Part shown: one piece after another, positions 46,001 to 57,877 of the stretch
Layout of the letters: every line of letters starts with the position of its first letter
Position numbering within the stretch: position 1 is the stretch's first letter
NCBI RefSeq assembly: GCF_031143425.1
Contig: NC_090448.1
Span: 529,932,313 to 529,996,312, forward strand
Origin: Pleurodeles waltl
Taxonomy: Eukaryota > Chordata > Amphibia > Caudata > Salamandridae
Direction of reading: 5' to 3'
DNA length: 64,000 nucleotides
Made by a program: the position numbers and the translations under genes
Notes under the pieces: model-generated
Database searches by the model: none
What the model was told of the DNA's origin: nothing
What the model saw: only the letters and a program-made list of their open reading frames with translations

Positions 46001-46294
46001 AGTTTACTTTAATTATCAATGGGGGGTCCTTCAGCACAGCTGTAGAACACATTTCAAAGAGTGTTTTTTCTTACATTTATTGCGACGAATGTCTACTGAT
46101 ATGGAGAAATATACCGGCTTTAGGTGTTTTTTGTATTTTTTTGTACGAGCCGGGACATTAAAATGCAGCTCACGCTGGAATAATACCGGCCGGGCAGGTC
46201 ACCCAGCTGGAAACCCAACTGTACATTCCATATTGACCTTGCTAGCACGCCTGGTCCTTAGTAAGTAAACTTACAAGGGGACACGTATAGGACG
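43081..46294. other. Non-coding; possible Penelope end motifs
   Basis: Two strings, GCCCTGATGAAGGCTC near 44250 and CCTGACGATGACCC with GGGTCAAAACTC near 44505-44540, resemble the terminal regions of Penelope elements. No coding sequence. The 104-codon ORF at 45668-45982 has no recognisable motif. Confidence 0.35.
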
Positions 46295-47768
46295 ATGAAC
46301 CTTTTGGATCGTATGGAGTATCCTAATCACTTAGTGACCAGTGACATCAATAATCAATATAATCAATCAGTAACCACTAAGAGAATCATTAGTCAATAAA
46401 CAATTATAACCATCATTTCATGAATAACCACAACTCGATAAAGCGTTTAACAAATTTTATTTCCCTATTGTTTATAATTCTAATGCATCTGGTTAACTCA
46501 AACTTTATTTAATCAGTTCAGAATTAGTTTATTAGCAACGACCAATAACACAATCTAATCAGAACTTGAGAAAACATTCTTTCTAAAGCTTCAACATAAG
46601 CTAACACAGAAAAGTATGTCAACATTAATAACAGAGTTCAGCAAAACAGTCCGTCAATCAGTTGTCACTGTCAGCGTCACCCAGAGACCCTACCTAACCC
46701 GGATTAGCATTAGCATATGGGACTTCATGCGAAAATAATTTAGAACATGAATTTGGGAAAAATATCTAACTGAGAGAAAAATTATAAAACAGCGCAGTTG
46801 GTACCTAGAAGAAGTTAATTAGTCACATTCGTCATAGCTACCCATCCACAGAATGGATCAGCAACAAAGTCAGTCTTCTTCTTCAGGTCACCTGGTTCCT
46901 ATCCACAGAATGGATCAGCAACAAAGTCAGTCTTCGTCTTCAGGTCATCAATAGATCAGCAACACATCAGGCTCTCAAGAGTATGAGCCCAACAACAGAA
47001 TCTCGAACCGCGTCTCCTGACGTCATAGATTCTCCCTCTCACCTTCGCATCTCATCTGAAGTTTTAGCCCCTTGTCATGACTTTTTATTAGTTTTTCAGT
47101 CCATCCCCCTAATTCCTAACTGGTCAGTCAATCAGCAGATATGACTCTAACCTATAATATTAATTTTTCAAATCTATGAGTTTTAATATTTCTTCTTTCT
47201 CAGTTCATGGATTGGTCCACTGTACGATGTCTTCATCATCCGGCTCTTCAGGTATCGAAAGTGTTGCATGTTCCTCTTCAGTCAGTACTCTCATTGTTCA
47301 AATCCTGGGAAAGCACATTTAGCCTACTCTACACATAAATGTATCCAATTGACTTCATCATCTCCTGTACGTCGGTACACTGCAGAAAATCCTAGCTAAG
47401 CACATAGTTCACGGTCGGGTTATAGGCATTAGCAACTTCTACAGTGCACGGTTGTTAATTCTGCTTCTGTATAGGACCTGGAAAGACTAGGCCACAGCTT
47501 CAGCTAAGTTAATTCTACAAATTAATGCAAAACATAGGTTATACATCTCAATATGACATATTACTACATTATTCTTATTTATTTTCATTATGTCACACAT
47601 TTTTAGTTCTTTTGGTACAACTTTCATATAAGTGCTTGCCATTTTACGTGGGCACATTTTTAAACGTGCACATTATTTTCTCTACGATTAATTTCTCTAC
47701 GAACTTTTCGTTAATCAAAACACATAAACATTAATTAATAATTTCTAATTAGCATATCTGCGTCAACA
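46295..47768 (-). repeat. 3' LTR of ERV-A
   Basis: On the minus strand it starts TGTTGACG directly after the polypurine tract. AATAAA lies near 46455 (minus). The far end near 46295 (TGAACC on the plus strand) is a candidate only. No TATA box is clear. It holds a 54-bp duplication at 46845-46950. Confidence 0.6.
46845..46950 (+). repeat. Tandem duplication of about 54 bp in the ERV-A LTR
   Basis: ATCCACAGAATGGATCAGCA occurs at about 46847 and again at about 46901, each continuing ACAAAGTCAGTCTTC and TCTTCAGGTCA. Two copies, nearly identical. Such duplications in LTR U3 often alter enhancer content. Confidence 0.85.
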
Positions 47769-47785
47769 GTCCACCCTCTGATGAC
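47769..47785 (-). promoter_or_regulatory. Polypurine tract of ERV-A
   Basis: The minus strand reads TCATCAGAGGGTGGAC immediately before the LTR start TGTTGACG. It would prime plus-strand synthesis. Confidence 0.7.
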
Positions 47786-47859
47786 TAAATATGTCATCAC
47801 ACCTTTCTTTCCCCATCCTTTCACAGTTCCGTTTCGACTGTATTTTGCCTCCTTCTCAA

Positions 47860-50155
47860 ATCTTCCCTATAAATTATTTCCCTGTTTCGTTCTTCCCTTC
47901 TTTGGTTATTTTTAGATCTTTTCAAATTTATCTTTTGACATAATTTACATGAACCCCATAATCCTAATATGCAAGCAATCACAATTAATATTCCCTGTAT
48001 GATTCTTAATCATACTCCATTCCAAATTTGACTAAGCCAATTTCCCACTGAAGCAAATCCTTTTCCGACCTTCTCCCAAACACCTGGTCCCTTCAATTCT
48101 TTCAAATCCTTACTTGAGTAAGTCAAGTTAGTAAGTAAGGGCCAGATGTAACAACTTTGCAAATTGCGACTTGCAATTTGCGAGTCTGAGCGACTCGCAA
48201 ATTGCAACTCACAATTTGCAATGCAGAACGGTGTCTCAGACACCGTCTGCGAGTCGCTATGGGGTCGCAAAGACCCACCTCATTAATATTAATGAGGTGG
48301 GTCGCAAATTGCGGCCCCATAGCGACTATTGGCACTCACGGATATGGAGGCCTGCTGTAGTCAGCAGACCTCCATGTCCGTGACTGCTTTTAAATAAAGC
48401 AGTTTTTTTTTTTTTAAGTGTAGCCCGTTTTCCTTAAAGGAAAACGAGCTGCACTTAAAAAAAAAACGAAACCTTTTGTTTCGGAATTTTTTCAGGGCAG
48501 GTAGTGGTCCCTTGGACCACTACCTGCCCTGAAAAAATAATTTGGGGTCCAGTCACAAAGGGGAAGGGGTCCCATGGGGAACCCTTCCCGTTTGCAAGTG
48601 GGTTACCATCCACTTCAAGTGGATGGTAACTGCGACTCCATTTGCGACCGCGTACGCGGTCGCAAATGGAGTTGCATACCACTCCGACTCGCAAATAGGA
48701 AGGGAACACTCCTTCCTATTTGCAACTCTGAAATGCATTTTGCGAGTCGGTCCAGACACGCAAAATGGATTTTTGCATAGCAAACTCAGGTTTGCGACTC
48801 GCAAACGGCGATTTTCGCCGTTTGCGACTCGCAAACCGTTTGCTACATCTGGCCCTAAGTCTCTTCTTTCCCTATCATTGTTCGGAATATACGAACAACA
48901 ATGCCTAGCATTAATCATCCTACAGACTCCGCCGTCTTTCGCTAAAAGTATGTTTAAAGCAAGCCTGTTTTGAAGCATCCGAGCTCTATCACCGCTAATT
49001 CAGTATCTAACAGGAGTATTGCCCCTGTAAAATTTGTCAGCATGTTATCCACAATAGTAGACAACTTTCGTATCTTGATTGAATTTAAAAGATAACTCCC
49101 ACAATTGCAGAAGAGGTTTCCCTCCTTTGTCGCTTATAATGTAATTCAGTCAATTTCGGAAACATCTTTAAGTCATCTATCTGGTCATTTTTAGGGAAAA
49201 CTATCCCCAAATAACATGTCCCATACCATCCTGTAGGAAGACGGTAATAAGCATTAAGTCCACAAATATAGCAGATTCCAGAAATTGCGGGGTCCTAACC
49301 AGTCAGCATAAAAGTCCATTTACTCTGAAACAAAAACACATGCCTACATTTACTCGTTCCCACAAATAAAGTGTAAGTGCATGATTTGGGCCTATATATA
49401 CACAAAGCTTCCCTACGTGTAATGCATCTAATGCTAATTTCCCTTGCGTTTTAATAGCAGTGTAAGCATAATCATTCTTGTAAGTTCTTTTCTCTAACTC
49501 TTTTTCTAATTTTTCTTTCAATGCCTTTCTCCCATCATCAGTATGCTCTATAAAGCTCTTTTCCAAAGGTGTAAACAAGCATGTCAAGTTATTTGTATGC
49601 GCGTATGCGGTTCCAAATGTTAGTGTAGGCTCAAAGAATCCCCGAAACTAGTACTATATCATGCTCTCTAGCTACTTTGCTCAGATATCTAATATTAAGA
49701 ACAAATGAAAACACAACATGATTGGAATATAAATACTGTATATACTCTTGGTTATAGAATATTGTTAGTAGCAAACTACAGCTTATTCCGTAGGTTAACG
49801 GAAGGCTATGGTATGTAACTCCTTCTTCTACTGATGAAGGAATTTGCGTACACACAAGACAATTCCTCGCATCCATTGTCTCAACATACTCACTCAACAA
49901 GCGATAGAAAACATTAGAAGCAAGCTCTCATTCAGCATTAGTATAGTCATGCAAGTATTTCTCAGCTAACTTAAACTTCTCTAAAGCTGTTAGTGTAGTA
50001 GTTTCAGTAGTAGAAGTAACAGTAGCTCTTTTTATATCATGAATAGGCGTTCCCACAATCATTATTATAAACATTATTCCACACATAACTGCCAAGCCAA
50101 CACTCATGTATCTACAGCGCCAAATATTTCTATCTTGATTATTTAACTGAGCCAT
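47860..50155 (-). pseudogene. ERV-A envelope, interrupted by a MITE
   Basis: Frame 50155-49928 starts MAQLNNQDRNIWRCRYMSVG with a hydrophobic leader (LAVMCGIMFIIMIVG). The surface part follows in pieces (49900-49303) with NCLVCTQIPSS, similar to a CxxC-type surface motif. Near 48978-48880 the transmembrane part has LQNRLALNILLAKDGG and then VCRMINARHCC, a disulphide motif with seven residues between the first cysteine and the CC pair. The MITE at 48139-48855 splits it. The end (48135-47860) has GVWEKVGKGFASVGNWLSQI, then an anchor (IIQGILIVIACILGLW) and a short cytoplasmic tail. Not functional. Confidence 0.75.
48139..48855. mobile_element. Palindromic MITE with TAA target duplication
   Basis: It starts GGGCCAGATGTA and ends TACATCTGGCCC, perfect 12-bp inverted ends, flanked by TAA at 48136-48138 and 48856-48858. 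The 717-bp interior is a chain of palindromes. A perfect 32-bp palindrome lies at 48272-48303, another at 48638-48669, and 18-bp arms flank a 3-base loop near 48495-48533. More hairpins lie near 48424-48446 and 48600-48632, and near 48790-48838. The TAA duplication fits the Harbinger superfamily. It encodes nothing and is inserted in the ERV-A envelope. Confidence 0.92.
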
Positions 50156-50564
50156 GATCTATAAAAAATCAGAAAGCAGAAGTAGCTCTTAGATAAAGTG
50201 TGGTAAAAAAAAAATCAAAAATAAAGGAAAATTATTTTCTCACAGTTCAGTTTCACATCCAGGAACCCCGTTTTCTTTGTCAAAATCGATTAGCAGCTTG
50301 TCGTTCTAGTTCTAGTTTTAAATTGACATATGAGGTTATCAATATCTCTTTCGGTTTTATTTTTAATCAGTCTCTTTCTTATGTTTTTCAGATTAGCTCA
50401 ACAGTTCAGCTTCTCGATCACCTTCAGGTTACATCAAAATACGGACTTGGAACTTCTCTATCAAAACAAAAAGACATTAACTTGTGTTGCCATTCATTGG
50501 TAGTTGCATATGCCCATTCAGGACCTGCGTGACGTTGACTTGATATTCTCTTTCTTTTCAACCT

Positions 50565-51959
50565 TCAGTCACCACTTAATTGTCCTTCACTTAATTCTTC
50601 CTTTCTCATAGGGTCCACTTCTTCTTCTATTGTTTCATTTATGAACAGTTCCTTCTTCTTCCCAATCTGCGATTCAGGCCAATTATCTCCCTTTCTTGTT
50701 CCTTCTGTCAATATACTTCTCAAAATTGGACTCTTCTCCTTCTCTTTCTCTATGGTGTTTTCTCTTGATGGACCTGCAACGGGTTCCAGAGGAGTTAGAT
50801 CACTTTGACTTTGATCCGTCTCAACTCTTTCCCCCTCTTGGTCTGGCACTTGCTCTGTCTGCTTTTCAGCACCGTCTGCTTCTCGGAGAACCTCTGCTAA
50901 GCTAGGCTCTCCTGCTGTATCCGTCGAGATAGGTTCTCGCACACCCTCCTGTAATTCTTCACTCTTGGCTCTTACAGGGGTAATAGAGCCATCTTCTACA
51001 ATTTCTGTTTCAACTTCAGGCTCTATTGGCTCTTTTTCTGGCTTAGGTGCGGTGACCTGTTTCCCTGTTGTTGGTGCTCTCAACAACGCTTCTTCAGGGT
51101 AAGAACCCCACCAACGCGGCTCCAAACAAGTTTTGCAAAAATGCTTTCTGACAACGACCCAGTCTCCGGCTCTCAGATTGTGACCTGGATCGTGGATGGG
51201 TGGCATGGTGGTGGCCTGCACCTGCTGAGAGAAAGAGCGAACCACATCAGCCAGACCCTTGCAGTAGTCAAAAACCATATCATCTGTAATGTTTACAAGC
51301 GCATTGGCTGGAACTGCTGGTAATATCATTGCTCTGCCCATGAGGATCTCATGAGGCGACAGCCCTGTCCTCCTGTCAGGTGTGTTTCTCATCGACATCA
51401 ACACCAAAGGTAATGCATCTTTCCATTTCAGATTTGTAGCTGCACACATCTTCGCAATTCTTGATTTCAAGGTACCATTCATCTTTTCCACTAGTCCTGA
51501 TGCTTCAGGGCGATAGCTACAATGCAACTTTTGCTCGATGTTTAGTGCTGTATATAAGAGTTCAATCACCTTGTTATTGAAGTGAGTTCCCCGAACTGGT
51601 TCTAAAGCGATCGGAAACCCGAAATGTGGTATCAACTCCCTAAGCAACAGCTTTGCTACTGTTAGACTATCATTCCTTATTGTAGGGTATGCTTCAATCC
51701 AGTGACTAAAGACAGACACAATCATAAACACGTACTTCAAACCTCCAAACACAGGCATTTCAAGGAAATCCAGTTGTGTTCTGCTGAATGGACCCCCTGC
51801 TCTTCCAATGTGGCTCAGATTTACCACTCTCCCTTTTCCCACGTTTAGTTGTTGACAAACTATGCAGCGATGACATACTGCCTCTGCTGCCTGCCTGAAT
51901 TTAGGGTTAAACCAATCAACTTTAAACAATCTAACCATGGCATCCCTTCCTATGTGCAC
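50565..51959 (-). pseudogene. ERV-A integrase with long C-terminal extension
   Basis: A 464-codon open frame. VCHRCIVCQQ is the end of the zinc-binding domain; its histidines lie upstream in a broken frame. The core has FSRTQLDFLEMPVFGG with the first aspartate and YRPEASGLVEKMNGTLK with the glutamate. Where SDRGTHF is usual it reads EPVRGTHF, so the second catalytic aspartate is missing. After LRAGDWVVVRKHF the C-terminal domain departs from the normal pattern and becomes a 150-residue acidic, proline-rich tail (EKEPIEPEVETEIVEDG), probably the start of env read through after a deletion or shift. Inactive. Confidence 0.85.
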
Positions 51960-52082
51960 CTGGACATGTTAATAGCGGGCCATTTGCGACAATAAACTAT
52001 TGGGCAGGACCATTTGACCTTCCTCAGAAACCCAAATCTCATCAGGTCTTTGGACACATTTATATTTTACCCAGAGTCATTT

Positions 52083-52861
52083 CTATTCCTTGTCAGCATT
52101 ACCATGCAATGTTTTCAACTCTTCCAAAGTATCGATCACTTTTAGTGCAAAACTTGTACATGTATTGTCTTCTTCTGTCATCAATTCCCACTTGTCTTTG
52201 AACAACATACAGTTCAATGCGCAAAACCTTGCGACTTGATCCGCATATCCATTTCCCAGTGAGATGTAATATTGGGCCTTTTGATGTGCACTACAGTTTA
52301 CCACTGCAATTTCTTGAGGTAACTGTATTGCATACAACAATTCCTTTATCTTGTCACCATTTCTTACTGGTGTACCAGTAGAGGTTAAGAAACCTCTTTG
52401 CGACCACAATTGACCAAAATCATGAACAATTCTAAATCCGTATTGGCTATCAGTATAGATTGTGACTCTCAGTCTTACAGAAACATGGCATGCTCTAGTA
52501 AGAGCTACAATTCTGCCACTTGTGCAGAATATACACCTCGAAGCCAGCAAGCTTCCAAGGTACCTGTGATTCTGCATACAGCATATCCTACTCTCAAAGT
52601 CCCTGTACATCTCTGAGACATGAGCCATCAACAAAAACTATTTGATCATTTTCTTCCAATCGTGTATCTGTGATCAGGCCTTGGTTTTGAACACAGTTCA
52701 GTTACCTCAAGACAATCATGCTCGATGTCTTCCTCTTTTTCAATTTCAACAGTATCACTTGGAAGTAATGCTGCTGGGTTCAACACTGTACATCTTCTCA
52801 ATGTTACATTTGGAGCACCTAGTATGCTCGTCTCATACCTTGTCATTCTTGCACCAGTCAA
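52083..52861 (-). pseudogene. ERV-A connection and RNase H domains
   Basis: Frame 52861-52646 holds the end of the connection with TVLNPAALLPSDTVEIEK then HDCLEVTEL, the LNPA.LLP...HDC block of class I retroviruses. Frame 52634-52083 holds RNase H: VTIYTDSQYGFRIVHDFGQL with the catalytic aspartate and ISLGNGYADQVARF near the last one. The first aspartate block (VDGS) is lost in the frame change near 52640. It would degrade RNA in the DNA hybrid; here it is broken. Confidence 0.8.
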
Positions 52862-53009
52862 ATACTGTGTTTCGTCCTTGTCAGTAAAATCTCAACAGAG
52901 TGTGGTATCATTATCGTCAAAGGGTATCCCGTCACTACTCCCTCACATTGAGAAAGACTTTGACCAACTGCGGCAACTGCACGCAGACAACCTGGCAAAG
53001 CTGCTGCGA

Positions 53010-54178
53010 CTAGGTCCAATTACCTGAAAAATAGGCTACTGGGCGATAAGCACCACCATGGACCTGTGTCAAAACAGACAAAGAACAAGCATCACTTTCA
53101 TGACAAAACAATGTGAATGGCTTTGTGTAATCGGGCATTCCCGGCGCTGGGGCTCTGCACAAACTCTCTCTCAACTCAGTGAACGCTTTCATCTGATCCT
53201 CATCTAATGTAATGGGGTTAGTAATTTCCTTATGTGTCAATTGCTGCAACGGTTTGGCAATCTCAGCAAAATTTGGAATCCACTGTTGACAATAATCTAC
53301 CATTCCCAGAAACATTCTGACATCTCTCTGTGAAGTTGGAGGACTTCTCTGTAAGATCATTGTAATCCTCTCTCACGAGATTCTCCTTGACCCCTTCTGA
53401 ATCTGGTGTCCCAGGTGTTTCACTGACTTCTGACAATACTGCAATTTCAAAGGTGACACTTTATGTCCAAACATTCCCAAATGATTTAACAGGGCAATCG
53501 AGTCATACTTACACTCGTCCCTTGTCCTGGATGCAATCAGCAAACCATTAATGTACTGCACTAGTCTCGATTGGTACAGTAGTTCCAACGACTCCAGATT
53601 ATTTTTCAGGATCTGATTGAACAGAGATGGTGACTCCATATACCCTTGTGGAAGTCTGCACCAGCTGTAGTCTCTGTCTAGGAATTTGAAACTAAAAAGG
53701 AACTGATTATCCTCATGAAGAGGCACAGAAAAGAAAGCTTGTGACAAATCAACCACTGTGAACACTGTGCATCACATGGAATCTGAAACAGTATCACTGC
53801 TGGATTTGGCACTACAGGACAACACTTGACCACCATGTCATTCACTTTTCGCAAGTCCTGCACAATGCGTAATTTCCCACATGGTTTCTTTAAGCCCATT
53901 ATCAGTGAATTACATGGAATGCTCAACACTTCTTTCAAAACTCCTTGTTTCAGAAAATCTCCAATTAATTGCGCCACTTTCATCAGAACATCTTGTGCCA
54001 TGTTATACTGTGGAAGCTGCGGAAACACTACATTCGGCTTCAAGGTGATCTTAATCGGTTCCACTCCCTTGATCAAACCCACTTCTTTACCTGTCAGGTA
54101 CCACACCTTTTCCTGCACCGTTCCCTGCAAGTGTGCATGGAATTCTTTCATAGTAAACGTCGGGAAAAACCCAATCAA
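53010..54178 (-). pseudogene. ERV-A reverse transcriptase, active site lost
   Basis: Frames 54178-53678, 53765-53373 and 53360-53010 cover the RT. Motifs include VGLIKGVEPIKITLKPN, LKKPCGKLRIVQDLRKVND, MFTVVDLSQAFFSVPLHED (first aspartate) and CRLPQGYMESPSLFNQIL. The active-site box at 53555-53544 reads YING rather than YxDD, so both catalytic aspartates are gone. KVSPLKLQYCQKSVKHLGH and PPTSQRDVRMFLGMVDYC follow as usual. Frameshifts lie near 53765 and 53365. Confidence 0.88.
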
Positions 54179-54377
54179 TGAGTATTATTCCTTAATATTT
54201 TTTGCTGTTCCAGATGTCTGTTCTTCCTCATCATCGCTATTAGTCTGGACCTCTATCCCTGAATTTGAACAACTAATGGAACATTTGGTCTTGTACATCA
54301 TATCCCTACCCAGTCAGTAGAGATAATGGATTAAGTCACAAACTACAAACGTATGCAGCCCCTGAAGGTTGCCAATC

Positions 54378-54665
54378 TCAACCTGCACTGGATCTGTGAT
54401 TGGATTTGTCAACTGTCTGTTTGCTACTCCAACAACTTGAACTGTTCTGCCGGAAAGAGGTAAGTTCTGGACTTCTCACTGTAGAGCGTGTACCTCCTGT
54501 GTCCACTAGAAATGAGACTCTGTGACCCATCACCTTTCCCTTCACAAAAGGTCCTCTCTGATCTACCTCTAAGGATGCTGCAAGCATACATGGCTCTTCA
54601 TCCGAACTTATACTCATCCATTCATCATTTATTTCATTCTCACTATGCAATGGGAATTGGTGCAC
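54378..54665 (-). pseudogene. ERV-A aspartic protease fragment
   Basis: KVMGHRVSFLVDTGGTRSTV carries the retropepsin DTG motif. The second half of the protease is not recognisable after the frame ends. The frame is the same as that of the gag nucleocapsid ORF upstream, with a TAA at 54681-54683 in between, so gag and protease were probably joined by stop readthrough. Confidence 0.75.
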
Positions 54666-54680
54666 TGTGTAATTACTTCT

Positions 54681-57621
54681 TTATTGTCTCTGACCTGTGA
54701 CCTGCTGAGTAAGCATTATCTGTTGCTGTTCCATCGGGGCTCGAGGTATCTGCATTTGCTGTCTAGGTACCATGGCAACCTGCTGCTGCAATTGTTGCAA
54801 TTGTGTCACTTGTGCACACAGCACTTGCACCTGCTGCATGGGTTGGAAATTTTGCACTTGATTCTGAACATTCAGATTAAGTCCTCTCATTCTAGGGACT
54901 TTCACAGTTTGAAATGTATTGACATCACCACCCTGCTGAACAACACCATCCTGCACCATCAACGGACACTTCCGCTTCCAGTGTCCCACGTTTCCACACA
55001 GATGACATGGTAACATCTTTTTCATCCCCTGTATATCATTCTGGACCACTACAGTACTCAAATCCGGACCACAAGTCATGTTGACTCCACAGCTCCTGCC
55101 TCTCATCTGAGGTTGGAACATGCAGTTCCCTGCTGCTGCAACATCTTTTGCACTAAAGCTCCTTGCACTCCTGTCTGAGCTGCCTTAATCTGCATCACCA
55201 TCGCTTTCTCCTTCAGCTTTTTCTCCTTCAACTCAATTTCATCACTACAGTATTTTGCATACTGCAATACCTCATCAATCGGCTTCGCTTGCCAACAAAT
55301 CAAATGACTCTTAGTCACCTGCCCTATTTCAGGTCTCAATCCTTCAACGAACCTGAACACAAAGTGCAACATGTCTTTCAGTTGAATTGCTTCCTTGCCA
55401 CTGTATTCTTTGAATGCTTTCAGCAATCTCTCATAATAGGTATGTATCGACTCTTTCGTCTCTTGCACTGTCCTGTTGATTCTTTACCAGTCAATATTTG
55501 TAGGAGAAATTCTCGTCTTCAGGAACTCAATCATCATATAATAATGTTTCATCACTTCAGGTGATGGTGCACCTGTAACTCTATCCCTTTTTAGTTCACT
55601 TGTCGGCCAATCCACTGCTCTCTTGCACTCAACCCACAAATCAGCTGGAACCATTATTTCTAACAAGGTATTCAAGTCTTCCCACAGACATTTAGAATGC
55701 TTTACAAATCTGTCTGTTGGTAACACTCAACCGGTTTCTCTCTCAGTTTTGGGTAATCATTTGTGAATGACAGTATATCACTCCTATGCCATGGAACATG
55801 TACAAACTGCCCTCCTGGAATTTCCCTCATCGCTAAAATCTTTACTGGATCCTTTTCTTTCTGAACACCCTCAGGCCCTTCTTGTGAATCTCGTTTCCAT
55901 TTATCCTTCTTCTTTGCCCATCTGCCTTCCCACTTCTCTAATGCTCCCCAAATCTGAGCACTCTGCAGTAACTCTTTTAGATGCGCCTTCATTCCAGCTG
56001 ACCTCATGTGCTCAAAATCCTTTGCCTCAAAATCTAACCTGTAACTTCTTTTCAAATGCTTAGTTCTCTCAATATCTATGTCACGTTTGTCTGCCAGATC
56101 TGCCAATTTCTGAGGTATGCTGCTCACTTATTTTGTAATCCTTGAACATAAATACCTCAGCTCTTCTTCTGTGTATGATTCTAACCTGTTCACTCCCATT
56201 GTTCTCTCAACTAGCTCTGTTATTTCTGTAGCTAGTCTTACACGATTTATCTGCTCTTCACCCTTGGATGCATTTTGCGGAGTATCTAAACTATCCAACC
56301 ACTCACTTAATTGCTGTGCTGTCAATCCCTGTAATGAGATGTTACTTGCATTTGGCAATGGCACCTGTTGCATCACAGCACCTGGAGTTTGCAGTGTCAA
56401 GAGCTTCAAACTCTGATTCGGGCCATTTGCCGCATCTGGAAGCGCAACAAGTGGACTAAGATCCATTAAGGGTCTAGATCCATCAAACGTCTGATCCATA
56501 GATGATATCACGTGCACATGATCACTCACTCCCCTTCTCACAAGGCACCGTGACATTTCACCCCGTTCCTCTGCATTTAATTTCTTTTGTGCAAACAATG
56601 GTACCGCTGGACCAACAGTAATCGGCAATGATATTGCATCCGGTGCTGTTCTGACACCTGCATTTTGTGGAAGGGCTACTCCCAAACTCTGATTCATTAC
56701 TGGTGTCACATCTGACTGTGTCCCTGTCATTGGCGTAGACTTCGGCAAACCTTGTGGCTGTGCCTGAGGCAACAACATTGGAGTCCACTCAGTCTGAACT
56801 AGCATTGGCCTCCGGAGCACTTGCTCTGACGGCACCACTAAGTTCGAAATTGTCTCAAGGACTGGTACATCTGGATAAATTCTCTGTATCAGTGGTGAGT
56901 GCATCTGGGCTCGGACCACCGAAGTAGTCAGTGCATTGAGAGTACTTTGCACTACCCCTTGTACCTGTCCATTATCTGTCTGCACTGGTCCCACTGTCCC
57001 CGATACTTGAGCTGGGGCAGTCAGAACAGAACTAGTACTCCATCATACGCCACATATGGCGGAGGTCGATCCCTCAAATCTGTGTAATAAGATCCTCAAC
57101 ATCTGAATCTTGTTCGTCTACATGAGTCTTTTTCTTCTTTTTATTTCCTGAACTCCTACCACTCTTGTAATCTTCCTCTGCAATAGCAGGAAACAATCTA
57201 ACACCCTGTAACGTTGTCATTCTCCACTTCTTCTGTTCTCAATCCCACCTTGCTTCTGCTAAGGACTTCTCTACCTTCCTTATTCTTCTCTGGAATTTCA
57301 TCTCTTGCTGTTGTCTGGATACAAGCTCCCAAACTGCTAAAGCCTCAAACTGTGCTGGTCTCTGTAGTGGCTTTGTCTCATATAATGTCATTCGCCACTG
57401 ATCCAAAATTCTCAAATTCAACGTTCCATGCCCTGAAACGCTAAAGCTCCCTGTTTCTCTGCCAATTTGCACCACTGCTTTAACCAAAGACATGGCGCGA
57501 CACCTTGCTCCCCCATTACAATATATGCCAGAGAATTTTCCGGTGGGGTCGGCTCCCCCACTGTCGCTTTAATGTAAGAATCACCCTGCATGGCACTTCT
57601 AAACGCTTTGAAAAACTTCAT
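54681..57621 (-). pseudogene. ERV-A gag, broken
   Basis: ATG at 57621 starts MKFFKAFRSAMQGDSYIKAT, a matrix-like N-terminus. A shift near 57430 leads to 57493-57239. A proline- and glutamine-rich middle part lies in 56994-56128. The capsid lies in 56127-55702 (REIPGGQFVHVPWHRSDILS), 55726-55484 and 55468-55103 (VQETKESIHTYYERLLKAFK). The nucleocapsid at about 54985 has CHLCGNVGHWKRKC, a complete CCHC knuckle. There are stops and at least four frame changes. The order is that of class I retroviruses. Confidence 0.8.
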
Positions 57622-57877
57622 TTTCACTATCTTTTGTATAATTGATTCAATAAGGAAATGACCTTTACTCCCAAGATTCCTTTCACCCGCTCGCTCAACC
57701 AATTGCCTCTTACGGACGGCTGCCAATCCGCTTGCGACTCTTCTTACTAACCAACCTATCCCAGCGCGGCTCACTCTGACGTCACATTCACATAATGTGG
57801 AAAAATAGTTTCTCACCCTTCGTGCAACCACTGTTCATTTGACATCAGGACAACCATATTGAATATGGCATCCATTT
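57622..57877 (-). other. Leader of ERV-A
   Basis: Non-coding segment before the gag start. On the minus strand TGGTTGCACGAAGGGTG at 57830-57814 begins with TGG and might be a primer site, but it matches no tRNA end I recognise. Confidence 0.35.

Larger units (their letters stand above)
46295..57877 (-). mobile_element. ERV-A provirus (class I-like), 5' LTR missing
   Basis: Minus-strand order: leader, gag (57621 to about 54681), protease (54665-54378), RT (54178-53010), RNase H (52861-52083), integrase (51959 to about 51000), envelope (50155-47860), polypurine tract (47769-47785), 3' LTR (47768 to about 46295). Gene order and motifs are of the gamma/epsilon type. Numerous stops and frameshifts, dead RT and integrase sites and a MITE in the envelope show an old copy. 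The 5' LTR is absent; ERV-B begins where it should be. Confidence 0.85.

Noticed and set aside
57814..57830. TGGTTGCACGAAGGGTG as the ERV-A primer site, with 57832-58410 as an LTR shared by both proviruses
   Set aside because: The segment does not match the ERV-A 3' LTR, no tRNA match is recognised, and its TATA box and AATAAA face ERV-B only.
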